34,996 nt of DNA. It comes from CAZTPJ01 sp964614515 (lineage in GTDB: Bacteria > Planctomycetota > Phycisphaerae > Phycisphaerales > UBA1924). Within the stretch, counting starts at the first letter, position 1. Every line of letters begins with the position of its first letter. The notes beneath the pieces were generated by a model, which was not told the DNA's origin, did not search any database, and saw nothing but the letters and a program-made list of their open reading frames with translations. This document shows, piece after piece, positions 26,163-34,873 of the stretch. The translations under genes were made by a program, and so were the position numbers. The stretch lies in the NCBI GenBank assembly GCA_964614515.1, contig CAZTPJ010000037.1:1-34996 (forward strand), written 5' to 3'.

Positions 26163-26428
26163 CAGGCGTGTTTGTTGAATGTGGATAAGCGGGCACGAGG
26201 ATGGCCGCCGGGCAGGTGGTTTGGCTGTCGCGAGTGGCCGGGGTCACGCATGAGCCAGCACAACTCATTGTCTATCAAAGAGTTATACAACACAATCGGC
26301 ACGACATCGAACGTCGGCCAGCCCCGCGCCGCCGCGTCCACCGGCCGGTCCGAGCGTGTGCATGACGTGTGCATAAGCGGCCCCCTGCTTGCGTGAACAT
26401 CCTCTCGCGCTGCGCGCGGGCGGTCGGG
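26163..26428. other. Spacer between transporter operon and glycosyltransferase
   Basis: This 266-bp spacer has no gene. It contains an AT-rich island around 26262-26300 in an otherwise GC-rich sequence, with TATAAC on the minus strand. This is the most likely place for the glycosyltransferase promoter, although no good -35 box is visible. Confidence 0.3.
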
Positions 26429-27598
26429 TCATGTCGCGATGGACGTGACATCCGCCGGCCGCGATCCCCCCCCCTCGGGAATGCGATACGCCAAATCCGG
26501 CGGGCGACTCTCGTGGGCGCTGACGGCCTGCGTCCGCCACAGCCCCACCCAATGTTCCGGCGCGACCTCCTGAAGATAATAATCACCTGCGGGACCAGGA
26601 CGCGGCGCGAGATCCTTCGGCGGATCATGCCAGGGCCACCACGGCCGAACGCCATCGCTCGCACCTGGCAGTTTCGCAAACTCCTCCGGACGTTCGACGA
26701 TCTCTTTAATCGTCACGAGCCGATCGCGGCGGTCGCCGAGTTTGGGAATGCTCGCCAGCAGGCCGCGCGTGTACGGATGCATGGGGTTGGAGAAAAGTTC
26801 AAAGACATTGGCGTATTCGACGACGCGCCCCGCGTACATCACGCACACGACATCCGAGTTCTCCGCGACGACGCCGAGGTCGTGGGTGATGAGCATGATC
26901 GCCATGTTCTCGGTGCGCTTGAGATGCGCGAGGAGTTCGAGAATCTGCGCCTGAATCGTCACGTCAAGCGCGGTGGTGGGTTCATCCGCGAGCAAGAGGC
27001 GCGGGCGACACGCCAGCGCCATCGCGATCATCACGCGCTGGCGCATGCCCCCGGAGAACTGGTGCGGGTACTGCTTGATGCGCCGCTCAGGCTCGGGAAT
27101 GCCGACTTTCTTCATGGATTCGAGCGCGATCTCGATCGCCTGGCTCGCGGGCACATCCTGATGAAGCAGAATGGCCTCGAGAATCTGATCGCCCACGGTA
27201 TAGACCGGGTTGAGTGAGGTCATCGGCTCCTGAAAGATCATCGCGATGTCCTTGCCGCGAACCTTGCGCATCTGCGCATCGTTGTACGTCAGCAAGTCAT
27301 TGAACGCCGGGCCGGACCGGAAGTGAATCGCGCCGCGATCAAAGCGCCCCGGCGGACGCGGGATCAGTTGCAGGATCGTCATGGCCGTCACCGACTTGCC
27401 GCAACCGGACTCGCCCACCACCGCGAGCGTCTGCCGCGGATACAGCGTCATGCGAACGCCATCGACGGCCTGAATCCGCGGGCCTGAGCCGTTGTCAAAC
27501 GACACGGCCAGATCATCCACGCGCAGCAGCGGCTTGCCATCGTCGGGGCGAAGGGGGGGGGAATCGGGCGTTGCGGTGGTGGAAGCGGTCGTGGTCAC
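26429..27598 (-). CDS. OppD/DppD-like ABC transporter ATPase
   Basis: This 389-residue ATP-binding subunit of a peptide-type ABC importer powers uptake from the cytoplasmic face. Walker A is GESGCGKS (62-69), the Q-loop is IFQEPMTSLNP (Q123), the signature is SGGMRQR (182-188) and Walker B is LLLADEPT (201-208), followed by LITHDLGVVAE. The HPYTRGLLASIP phrase is typical of OppD/DppD. The usual C-terminal cysteine motif of this family is absent. Instead about 80 residues rich in Trp and Pro (PWWPWHDPPKD) follow. The start overlaps the upstream permease stop by four bases. A C9 run near codons 13-16 (27553-27561) and another near the stop (26466-26474) could slip. No OppF partner gene is in the window. 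Confidence 0.9.
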   Translation of the reverse strand: MTTTASTTATPDSPPLRPDDGKPLLRVDDLAVSFDNGSGPRIQAVDGVRMTLYPRQTLAVVGESGCGKSVTAMTILQLIPRPPGRFDRGAIHFRSGPAFNDLLTYNDAQMRKVRGKDIAMIFQEPMTSLNPVYTVGDQILEAILLHQDVPASQAIEIALESMKKVGIPEPERRIKQYPHQFSGGMRQRVMIAMALACRPRLLLADEPTTALDVTIQAQILELLAHLKRTENMAIMLITHDLGVVAENSDVVCVMYAGRVVEYANVFELFSNPMHPYTRGLLASIPKLGDRRDRLVTIKEIVERPEEFAKLPGASDGVRPWWPWHDPPKDLAPRPGPAGDYYLQEVAPEHWVGLWRTQAVSAHESRPPDLAYRIPEGGGSRPADVTSIAT

Positions 27599-29373
27599 AC
27601 TCGGGCCTTCTTGAGTTTGGGATCAATGGCGTCGCGAAGCGCTTCGCCGAGAATGTTGTACGACAACACGGTCAGGAAGATGGCCAGGCCGGGAAAGATC
27701 GCCAGCCACGGCACGAAGTCGCCCACTTGATTGTTCGCGTCTGACAACAGCCGTCCCCACGACGCCTGATTCGCCGGACCCAGGCCGAGGAACGACAGAA
27801 TCGCCTCGGCGAGAATCGCCGCGGCAATCGCAAACGACGCATCCACCAGCACAGGCGTCACGCCGTTGGGCAGCATGTGCTTGAAGAGGATCGACGGCAG
27901 CGGAAGGCCCACGGCCTTCGCGGACTGCACAAAATCCTGCCCGCGAAGTTTATAGAACTCGGCGCGAATGAACCGCGCAGCACCCGTCCACGACACACAT
28001 CCGATGATCGCCATCATCACATATGTATTGCGCGGCAGCACGGCAGCCGCGACGATCAGCAGAAACAGCACCGGGATCGCCATGAACACTTCGACCACGC
28101 GATACAGCAGCATGTCCACCCAGCCGCCGAAGTACCCCATCAGCGCCCCCATCGTCACGCCGATGAGCACCGCGATCCCCGTGCTGACAAGGCCGATCGA
28201 AATCGACAATCGACACGCGTGCATCATCTGACTGAGTACATCCTGCCCGAGCGAATCCGTCCCCAGCCAGAACTTCGTGCGCCCCTGCGACGCGAGCCAG
28301 TCGAGGACATCGCGAGCACTGGTGAGCGTGTCGCCGCGTGCGACCTCAAAATCCGCGAACAGCGCATCGGGCGACTTCGGCAACTGCGCGGCGTTGGCGC
28401 GGAAGTGCGTGCGCAGCGAGTTGGCGAGGCCGTCGGTGTTGGGGATGTCCGCGAGGGGGGGGTCGGTGGGTTGCCGTCGCACCTGCCAACGCGGGTCATC
28501 GCGAAAACTGCCGATCCCGTGCTCGCGGGCGAGATCGAGCGTCACGCCGTTGATGACCGACGACAGCGGCGTCGTCCCCGGGCGCTGAAGATCCAGCGAC
28601 GTCGAGCCTTGCCCGGGCGAGAATGGAATCAGCGTGTAGACCGCGCGAACTTCGCCACGCGCTTCCCGCGCGCGATAGTTGTACGACGCCAGCGGCTCGT
28701 TCCACGCAATCGCAACCGCCAGCACCGCCCCGACACCCACCGCCGCCACCATCGCCACGCGACGAAAAATCGAATCCGTGAACGGCAACAACCCCACGAT
28801 GATCGTCACGACGCTCGCCACGATCCCCGCGACAATCCACGGAAACTCGGGCGTGATCGACACGGCCTTGTGCCAGTCGGAAGCGTCGGGAGCACGAAAC
28901 ACGGATTTCACGGCCGCGCAAAGCACCGCGATCAAGCCCGCCTGAATCGAACACATGAACAGCACCGTGAGTCTTCGCGACCGCGGCGCCTTCATCGGCA
29001 GCAGCACCACGGCTGCCCAGATGATCGTCCCGATCGCGATGAGGATGTCCGTGGGGCTGAGGTAGTTGAGCATCGGCGACGACCGCTCCCACACGTCGGT
29101 GTCGGCCTTGTACTCCCACATCACAATCGGATGCCCGCTCGCGATAAATGGCGCGAACGCCGCGAAGAAGATGATGATCCCCAGCCACGTTAATCCCAGC
29201 ACCGGGCCGGGACGCTTGATCACGCGAGACCACGCATCCGCCCAGAACCCCTTCGCCGGCTGATGCCCGATGCCCTGCATCAGGTGTACGCCGGTGACGG
29301 CCTCGGCGGGGCCGGGCGTGCGCATGACGTTCACCGTCGGCGCGGACTCGGATTGTGGCTTGTCGGTCGTCAT
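27595..29373 (-). CDS. OppC-like permease with large N-terminal extension
   Basis: This is a 592-residue inner-membrane permease subunit, about twice the usual OppC length (about 300). The C-terminal 230 residues are a standard binding-protein-dependent transport domain: LGTDSLGQDVLSQMMHACRLSISIGL, seen in two parts, then the coupling-helix region FVQSAKAVGLPLPSILFKHMLPN and a final ILSFLGLGPANQASWGRLL. Ahead of it lie one canonical helix, about five further hydrophobic segments (residues 90-245), and a soluble segment of roughly 130 residues placed outside the membrane. It pairs with the OppB-like protein whose stop lies two bases upstream, and the ATPase gene overlaps its end by four bases. 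The extra helices are unusual for this family and may dock the tethered substrate-binding protein, which is inference. Confidence 0.88.
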   Translation of the reverse strand: MTTDKPQSESAPTVNVMRTPGPAEAVTGVHLMQGIGHQPAKGFWADAWSRVIKRPGPVLGLTWLGIIIFFAAFAPFIASGHPIVMWEYKADTDVWERSSPMLNYLSPTDILIAIGTIIWAAVVLLPMKAPRSRRLTVLFMCSIQAGLIAVLCAAVKSVFRAPDASDWHKAVSITPEFPWIVAGIVASVVTIIVGLLPFTDSIFRRVAMVAAVGVGAVLAVAIAWNEPLASYNYRAREARGEVRAVYTLIPFSPGQGSTSLDLQRPGTTPLSSVINGVTLDLAREHGIGSFRDDPRWQVRRQPTDPPLADIPNTDGLANSLRTHFRANAAQLPKSPDALFADFEVARGDTLTSARDVLDWLASQGRTKFWLGTDSLGQDVLSQMMHACRLSISIGLVSTGIAVLIGVTMGALMGYFGGWVDMLLYRVVEVFMAIPVLFLLIVAAAVLPRNTYVMMAIIGCVSWTGAARFIRAEFYKLRGQDFVQSAKAVGLPLPSILFKHMLPNGVTPVLVDASFAIAAAILAEAILSFLGLGPANQASWGRLLSDANNQVGDFVPWLAIFPGLAIFLTVLSYNILGEALRDAIDPKLKKARV

Positions 29374-29375
29374 GG

Positions 29376-30905
29376 TCAGTTATACGAAATCCGCGGATCC
29401 GCGAGGGCATACAGAATGTCCGCCAGCAACAGCGCCAGCATGTTGATCAACCCGACGATCAGCGCATTGGCCAGCAGCACCTCGCGATCGCGAAGGAAGA
29501 TCGCGTCGATGATGAGGCTGCCCATGCCCGGGACCGAGAAGATGCGTTCGACGACCACGGACCCGCCGAGCATCGCCGGGAACACGCTGACAAACATCGT
29601 GATCAGCGGAAGCAGGCTGTTGCGAAAGACGTGGCGCAGGACGATCTGCCGTCCGGGGACGCCCTTGGCCTTGGCCGTGCGGACATAGTCCGCGTTGAAG
29701 TTGTCGAGCATGGCGGCGCGAGTCTGCTTGCTGAGGATGGCAAAGCCGCCATACACGAGGCACGCGACGGGCAGCGCGACATGCCAGAGCGAATCGAGCA
29801 AATATCCGCGATGCCACGCGCCGTCGATAATCGTCGGCAGAAACGTGAACTTGTCCGCGTTGTTGTCATGCAGCCCGGCCACGGGGAACGCGCCCAGGCC
29901 CGTGACCTGATTGGCGAGATACCCCATCGCCAGCACGCCCGCCCACACCACCGGCACCGACCACAACGCGACGAACAGCGCGCCCGAGCCGACATCAAAC
30001 CACGATCCGCGCCGCGTGGCCGCCAACATGCCCGTCGGAATCGCGATCAGATAGATGATCGGAAACGCGATGATGTTGAGCATGAGCGTGACCGGGAGTG
30101 CCTCCTTGATGAGCGTCGAAACAGGTCGCGAGCGGCTGAACGACATTCCCAGGTCCGGCGCACCAAACCAGATCACGCCCGAGATGCCGAACCCCGCGCG
30201 GGGGAACGGGCGCGCATCGAACACCGCCTGAAGCCGCGCCCGCGACTGGAGCGCCCCCACATACGTCGCGTTCATCGCGTCGAACACGGCGCGAAGTTCG
30301 GGTGTCTCGACGGCCGGCAGGTCGCCACGATTCAGCGTGCGACGTGAAAAGTCGCGCAGCGTGCCGTCATCATCGACGAGCGATGCGAGATCATGCTCTC
30401 GCAGAATCGCGCCCATCGCCAGTTCAAACTCGGATCGCGCCCGAAGGTACGTGAATCGCGCCCGCGCGTAATCGTTCGACGCCAGCCGATACGTCCGCGA
30501 CTTCTCATCCGCGCCGGCCCCTTCCGCGAACGCGAACGTTTCAGGCCCCGCCACCGGCAGCGCATCAGTGAACAGCCACCACGCGGGCATGGGCTTGACG
30601 GCCTTGGGCGGCGCGATGATCTCGCCGCCAGTCGCCACCAGATCGCGCTGCCCGAACTTGATCGGACTGACGCGCCCGGCCCAGCGGAGGTACTGCACGA
30701 GGATCGGGTCGTCAAGGCCGTAGCGATCTTCGAGATACGCCTGCTGCGCTGCGCGTGAACTTGAGTCGAGTTGTCCGCCCCCGGCGACGGAGAGGGCTGC
30801 GCCGATGCCGCCCGGGCTTGCCGCCACGAGCATGAACACCAAGAGCGTCATGCCGATGATCGTCGGGATCATCAGGAGCAGTCGTCGAAGGATGTAGGTG
30901 GTCAA
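29376..30905 (-). CDS. OppB-like permease with large periplasmic insertion
   Basis: This is a 509-residue permease subunit (typical OppB 306-340). A TTG at 30903-30905 is chosen as the start: AGGAG lies eight bases upstream and the canonical N-terminus TYILRRLLLMIPTIIGMTLL follows at once. Helix 1 is normal. Between DDPILVQYLRW and DLGMSFSRSRPV, which usually lie close together, about 160 extra residues form a helical, charged domain on the outer face. The rest is the standard transport domain with ARAAML-like coupling sequence (KQTRAAMLDNFNADYVRTAKA) and an end typical of the family (LADILYALADPRI). It lies 87 bp after the binding-protein gene and 2 bp before the OppC-like gene, in one operon. 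The insertion probably contacts the membrane-tethered binding protein. Confidence 0.88.
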   Translation of the reverse strand: MTTYILRRLLLMIPTIIGMTLLVFMLVAASPGGIGAALSVAGGGQLDSSSRAAQQAYLEDRYGLDDPILVQYLRWAGRVSPIKFGQRDLVATGGEIIAPPKAVKPMPAWWLFTDALPVAGPETFAFAEGAGADEKSRTYRLASNDYARARFTYLRARSEFELAMGAILREHDLASLVDDDGTLRDFSRRTLNRGDLPAVETPELRAVFDAMNATYVGALQSRARLQAVFDARPFPRAGFGISGVIWFGAPDLGMSFSRSRPVSTLIKEALPVTLMLNIIAFPIIYLIAIPTGMLAATRRGSWFDVGSGALFVALWSVPVVWAGVLAMGYLANQVTGLGAFPVAGLHDNNADKFTFLPTIIDGAWHRGYLLDSLWHVALPVACLVYGGFAILSKQTRAAMLDNFNADYVRTAKAKGVPGRQIVLRHVFRNSLLPLITMFVSVFPAMLGGSVVVERIFSVPGMGSLIIDAIFLRDREVLLANALIVGLINMLALLLADILYALADPRISYN

Positions 30906-30992
30906 GGCGGTCGCTCCTGTGCTGGGCCGCTCATGCGCGGATGGACGTGAATCGACGCGAAGCACGGCCGTCCGCGCTGATGAGCCTCCGCC

Positions 30993-32969
30993 TCACGGCG
31001 CGAGCCAGAACTCCATGTACTCAACCCCGCTGGGATATTCCACAACATTCCGCGATCGACCCGTGACGAAGCGAAGCCACGGCTGCTCGCTCAAGAATGT
31101 GTACGGCTGTTCCTCATGGAAGACGCGGTGCAGCGCCCGCCACACGTCCATGCGGGCATTGAACTCAAGCGTGCGACGACCCTCTTCGATGAGTCGGTCG
31201 GCATCGTCGCTCGCCCACTGGATGAAGTTGTCGCCCTGGTTCTGAATGGACTTGCTGTGCCAGATCTGGTTGGGGTCATTCTCCGGCGCGGACGCCGACC
31301 ACGCGAACGTGATCGCGTCAAAGTCGCGGGCGTTGATCGTCGACTGCAACACCGACCAGTCGATCGGACGCAGGTTCATGCGAATCCCCACCTCCGCGAA
31401 GGCCTGCTGGAGATACGTCACCATCTGCAGCGTGCTCTCTGACCCCTGCCCGAACGTGATCTCAAACTCAAACGGCTGACCAGCCGAGTTCACCAGCACG
31501 CCATTGCGATTCGTCCACCCCGCCTCAGACAGCAGTTGCAACGCGCGCTGCGGGTCATACGGCCAGGGCTCGATCGTCGGGTCCGCCTGCGGCGTTGAAC
31601 TCAGGAACGGCCCCGTCGCCGGACGACTCAGGCCCTTTTCAATGTCCCGGCGAATGCGATCGCGGTCGATCAGCATCGTCATCGCCTGGCGCACTCGCTT
31701 GTCGCCAAAGGGCGTGGCCCGCTGGCCGTTGCGAAGGCCGCATTGCCACGCGATGAACGAATACCCCCCCTGCATGTTGAACCACTTCTTGGTTGCGAAG
31801 CGTTCGAGGAACCGGGGATCGTTGGACTTGATCTCAAACTGCGGGCTGGTGGGGCGCATCATGTCGCCCTGACCGCTCTCGAACGCCGTCAGCCGCGCGA
31901 GCGAATCCTGAATGCTCTTGAAGCGGATCGAATCGAGGGGGGGGCGTGGTCCCCAGTACAGATCGTTGCGAACCAGCACGATGTCCGCCGGAGGCGTCCA
32001 CTGGTCATCCGGGCTGACGCGAACGAGTCTGAACGGCCCGGAGCCCACGGCCAGCCCCGTGGACTGATTGAACGTCGCCGGCGACTCGATCCACCGCTGA
32101 TACACGCTTTTGGGAAGAATCTTGTGCCCGAACGCCTGGGCGAAGTTGTCGAAGCGCGGTTCCTTGAAGTGATACTCGATCACCTTGCTCGTCTCGGGGT
32201 CGCCGATGACTTCGAGTTTCGTCATCGCGTTGTACACGCTGCGGAATCGCTCCGCCTCGATCTCCGCGTTGAACAGCAGTTCCTCGAACGTCCAACGCAC
32301 ATCCTCCGCGAGCACCGGGTCGCCGTTGCTGAATCGCGCGGCCTCGCGAATCTTCACGCGAAGCCACATGCCGTTGGGGTCATACTGCCACGCCTCGGCC
32401 AGTCGCCCGCGAAGCACAAGCGTCTTGGGGTCATACCACCCGAGGCTCTCGGCGATGAGGTCCACCACGCGACGGCCGTACACATCGGCGTACAGAAACG
32501 GCGTGATCTTCGACGGCTGGCCCTCGAAGATCTCGGTGAACTCGCCGCCGGCGCGAAAGCCATCCTGTAGATACGGATCCGTCGAAAAATCCCACGGCGT
32601 GGCATACTCAACCTCAACGCCTTCACGCGCCCATGCCGCCCCGGTGGTGGGGGTCGGGGCCGTGGAAGTCGATGTGCCCGGCGCGGTCCCCGCGACGGCC
32701 ACACCCGTTTCGAGCCGCTTCTGGATGTCCGCCAGGCGGGCTTCCATCGCGGCAAGTTGCGTGGATGCGGGCGAGCCGGCGCTCCCGGCCGTGTCGAGTT
32801 GACGCTGCACGCGGGCGAGGGTGCTCTCGATGCCGCTGAGTTGGGCCGTGGTGGTCTGCAGGTCGCGCCACTTGCGATCATCCTGCACCATGCCCAGCCA
32901 GATGCTCACGCCGACGATGATCAGCAGGATGAGCGTGATGAAGTCCTTGAGGCCGAAGTGATTCTGCAT
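30993..32969 (-). CDS. Membrane-tethered substrate-binding protein (SBP family 5)
   Basis: This is a 658-residue extracytoplasmic solute-binding protein of the OppA/DppA type. The ATG at 32967-32969 has GGAGG six bases upstream. A longer TTG start would lie inside that site. Instead of a cleaved or lipoprotein signal, residues 10-27 (FITLILLIIVGVSIWLGM) form an uncleaved membrane helix, followed by a coiled coil (about 35-90) and a Thr/Pro-rich linker. The family-5 domain follows, with LAEAWQYDPNGMWLRVKIR, FSNGDPVLAEDVRWTFE and the late FGDKRVRQAMTMLIDRDRI. The domain is complete to the C-terminus. Tethering would keep the protein at the transporter. It is encoded between an OppC-like and an OppB-like permease gene. 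A peptide or similar oligomer is the expected ligand. Confidence 0.9.
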   Translation of the reverse strand: MQNHFGLKDFITLILLIIVGVSIWLGMVQDDRKWRDLQTTTAQLSGIESTLARVQRQLDTAGSAGSPASTQLAAMEARLADIQKRLETGVAVAGTAPGTSTSTAPTPTTGAAWAREGVEVEYATPWDFSTDPYLQDGFRAGGEFTEIFEGQPSKITPFLYADVYGRRVVDLIAESLGWYDPKTLVLRGRLAEAWQYDPNGMWLRVKIREAARFSNGDPVLAEDVRWTFEELLFNAEIEAERFRSVYNAMTKLEVIGDPETSKVIEYHFKEPRFDNFAQAFGHKILPKSVYQRWIESPATFNQSTGLAVGSGPFRLVRVSPDDQWTPPADIVLVRNDLYWGPRPPLDSIRFKSIQDSLARLTAFESGQGDMMRPTSPQFEIKSNDPRFLERFATKKWFNMQGGYSFIAWQCGLRNGQRATPFGDKRVRQAMTMLIDRDRIRRDIEKGLSRPATGPFLSSTPQADPTIEPWPYDPQRALQLLSEAGWTNRNGVLVNSAGQPFEFEITFGQGSESTLQMVTYLQQAFAEVGIRMNLRPIDWSVLQSTINARDFDAITFAWSASAPENDPNQIWHSKSIQNQGDNFIQWASDDADRLIEEGRRTLEFNARMDVWRALHRVFHEEQPYTFLSEQPWLRFVTGRSRNVVEYPSGVEYMEFWLAP

Positions 32970-33002
32970 GGGATCCTCCAACGATCAGCGATTCGTGGCC
33001 GT

Positions 33003-34295
33003 TCAGCGCCGGGCACGCCCCGCGCGTTTGGGGTCAAAGGCTTCGCGCAGTCCCTCGCCGACGAAGTTTAGCGCCAGCAGTGTCGTGGCCAGCATCAGGC
33101 ACGGAAACAACAGCAGCCACCAGTACGACCGGAACGGATTGAGTTCCGGCAGCCCCTCGGCCGCAAGGTTCCCCCAACTCGGCAGCGGCGGCTTGACCCC
33201 GATCCCCAGGAACGACAGGAACGACTCCTGCAGGATCGCCTGCGGAACCGTCAGCGTCGCGTACACGATGATCGGCCCGAGGATGTTCGGCAGCAGATGG
33301 CGGAAGAACTGCCGTTTCCACGGCACACCCATCGCCCGCGCCGCTTCCATGAACGGCTGGGCCTTGAGACTCAGCACCTGCCCCCGGATGACGCGGGCCA
33401 TCGTCAGCCAACTCACCCCCCCGATGGCGATCAGCAGGATCCCGACATCAAAGAGCATCCGCCGCTCTTCGGAGATGCGTGCCGGGGGGAAACGTTCGCC
33501 CGCTTCCTGCATCAGCCGTTCGCGAAGTTCCGCATCCGTGTCCAGCCGTTCGCGAACAGCCTCGCGCGTGTGCGCCAGATTGTTCTCGATGGCGAACTCC
33601 CGCGCCTGTTGATGGATGAAACGCTGCCGCAAGCCCTGCTTGGTGATGTAGTTGTCCAGCGCGGCATCGCTGGCCACGGCCAGCAGCACCACCAGCAGGA
33701 TGTACGGCAGGCCGTACAGGATATCCACGATCCGCATCATCACCGCATCGACCGGTCCGCCGATGTACGCGGCGAACGCCCCGTACAGCGTGCCGATGCA
33801 CACGCTCAGCAGGGCCGCGGCGATCCCGATCACCAGCGAGATGCCCCCCCCCGTCAGCAGGCGGATGAACAGACTCCGCCCCAGGACATCCGTGCCGAGG
33901 AAGTACCGCGGCCAGTGCGCCCGCAACTCGCGCTGCGCGGGGCCGGTGGGTGACTCGACGACCTGCCGCTGCGTCAGGCCGTGCCGCGCGGCGATCCCGG
34001 CGACATGCTCGGGGGCGACCAGGGCGTTGAGGCGAAGCACTTCATCATCGCGCTTGGGCCACCACGCGGGCGAGAGCCGCCCGCGATCGGCCTGCCCCGC
34101 GCTGAAGCGCTGCGGGCCGCTCGCCGAGCCATCCGCCCCGGCCGTGCGCCCCATCGTCCACGGCAACGACCCCAGGCAGAGCGCGAGCATGAGGGACAGA
34201 AACACGATGCCGATGATGCCGGTCGTGGATCGGGTCAGGGGGTTGTCTCGGCGTGGCGGCGGGGCCGTCAGGGCCGGGATCGTTGGCTCGTTCAT
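33003..34295 (-). CDS. Second OppC-like permease, first gene of the importer operon
   Basis: This is a 430-residue permease subunit of the OppC/DppC class. The ATG at 34293-34295 (MNEPTIPAL) is chosen because sequence beyond it is repeat-rich. No clear ribosome site is seen. Helix 1 (IIGIVFLSLMLALCLGSLP) is followed by an enlarged outer loop of about 85 residues, the canonical YFLGTDVLGRSLFIRLLTG, a normal transport domain, an 80-residue charged insertion (about 230-305, DNYITKQGLRQRF onward), and the coupling region PFMEAARAMGVPWKRQFFRHLLPN. The end DPKRAGRARR is typical. It lies 33 bp before the binding-protein gene. With one OppB-like and two OppC-like proteins in the operon, which pair forms the channel is open. 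A C9 run at 33844-33852 lies in a Gly-Gly-Gly codon stretch. Confidence 0.87.
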   Translation of the reverse strand: MNEPTIPALTAPPPRRDNPLTRSTTGIIGIVFLSLMLALCLGSLPWTMGRTAGADGSASGPQRFSAGQADRGRLSPAWWPKRDDEVLRLNALVAPEHVAGIAARHGLTQRQVVESPTGPAQRELRAHWPRYFLGTDVLGRSLFIRLLTGGGISLVIGIAAALLSVCIGTLYGAFAAYIGGPVDAVMMRIVDILYGLPYILLVVLLAVASDAALDNYITKQGLRQRFIHQQAREFAIENNLAHTREAVRERLDTDAELRERLMQEAGERFPPARISEERRMLFDVGILLIAIGGVSWLTMARVIRGQVLSLKAQPFMEAARAMGVPWKRQFFRHLLPNILGPIIVYATLTVPQAILQESFLSFLGIGVKPPLPSWGNLAAEGLPELNPFRSYWWLLLFPCLMLATTLLALNFVGEGLREAFDPKRAGRARR

Positions 34296-34423
34296 GGCTC
34301 GGAGAGAGGATACCACATTCACCGGGGACACGATTCACAGGTGACACGATTCACAGGAGACATGGAGACATGGAGACATGGAGAAGGCACGGGAGTGGGG
34401 GGGTGCGTGGGAGGATGTGTGGG

Positions 34424-34455
34424 GGGTGGCATGGCCATCGCTCTGGATGGCTATG
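34424..34455 (+). repeat. 32-bp dispersed imperfect palindrome, copy 2
   Basis: It matches 23484-23515 with one mismatch (C for T in the loop) and lies 128 bp upstream of the importer operon. Confidence 0.7.
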
Positions 34456-34477
34456 CCGGGCGCCATCGTCTCGCCGC

Positions 34478-34674
34478 GTGCCATCGTCTCGCCGAAAGGC
34501 GTGACCATGCGGATGGCATCGAAGCAACGTGGCCGTGCCATCGAAGTCCGCTTCGGACTTCGATGTCCTGCTGCGTACTCCGGCAATCGCTTCGATTGTC
34601 GGGCCTCCGCGCGGCGGGGGAGTTACACCACCGAGGCCGGGTGCCATGGTCTCGCCGACAGGCGTGACCATGCG
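34478..34674 (+). repeat. Pair of 34-bp hairpin repeats
   Basis: Copies at 34478-34511 and 34641-34674 share GTGCCAT, GTCTCGCCGA and AGGCGTGACCATGCG with two mismatches. In the second, CATGGTCTCGCC pairs with GGCGTGACCATG around GACA with one mismatch. A half copy lies at 34461-34477. Confidence 0.65.
34539..34565. repeat. Perfect 12-bp hairpin with CTT loop
   Basis: CATCGAAGTCCG and CGGACTTCGATG pair perfectly around CTT. A smaller relative CAATCG-CTT-CGATTG follows at 34584-34598. Confidence 0.7.
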
Positions 34675-34692
34675 AACGCTCGTGTACGCCCG

Positions 34693-34722
34693 CATGGCTA
34701 CGGCTGCGCTGAGGCCATGGCC
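34693..34722 (+). repeat. Possible degenerate CATGGCC repeat
   Basis: It runs from CATGGCTACGG to GAGGCCATGGCC and resembles the copy at 16035-16064 at both ends but differs in the middle. It is the weakest member of the family. Confidence 0.3.
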
Positions 34723-34873
34723 CCCGGTTGACGAAGCGGGGTTATGCGCGGACATTCCCGCGTCCGAAAAGACCATTGGCTGGAAGCGCGCCACGGGGTT
34801 GGCCGCGGTGGGCGGGCGAAAACCGCGCGACACGGCGTACGAGAATGGGAATATCCTGCGCAACGATGACCAT

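Noticed and set aside
27265..27598. Separate small gene at the 5' end of the ATPase
   Set aside because: All frames here are explained by the N-terminal part of the OppD-like protein with its Walker A motif.
27877..29193. 438-residue plus-strand frame, very rich in Arg and His
   Set aside because: It is antisense to the OppC-like permease. The extreme His/Arg content is the signature of reading hydrophobic codons backwards.
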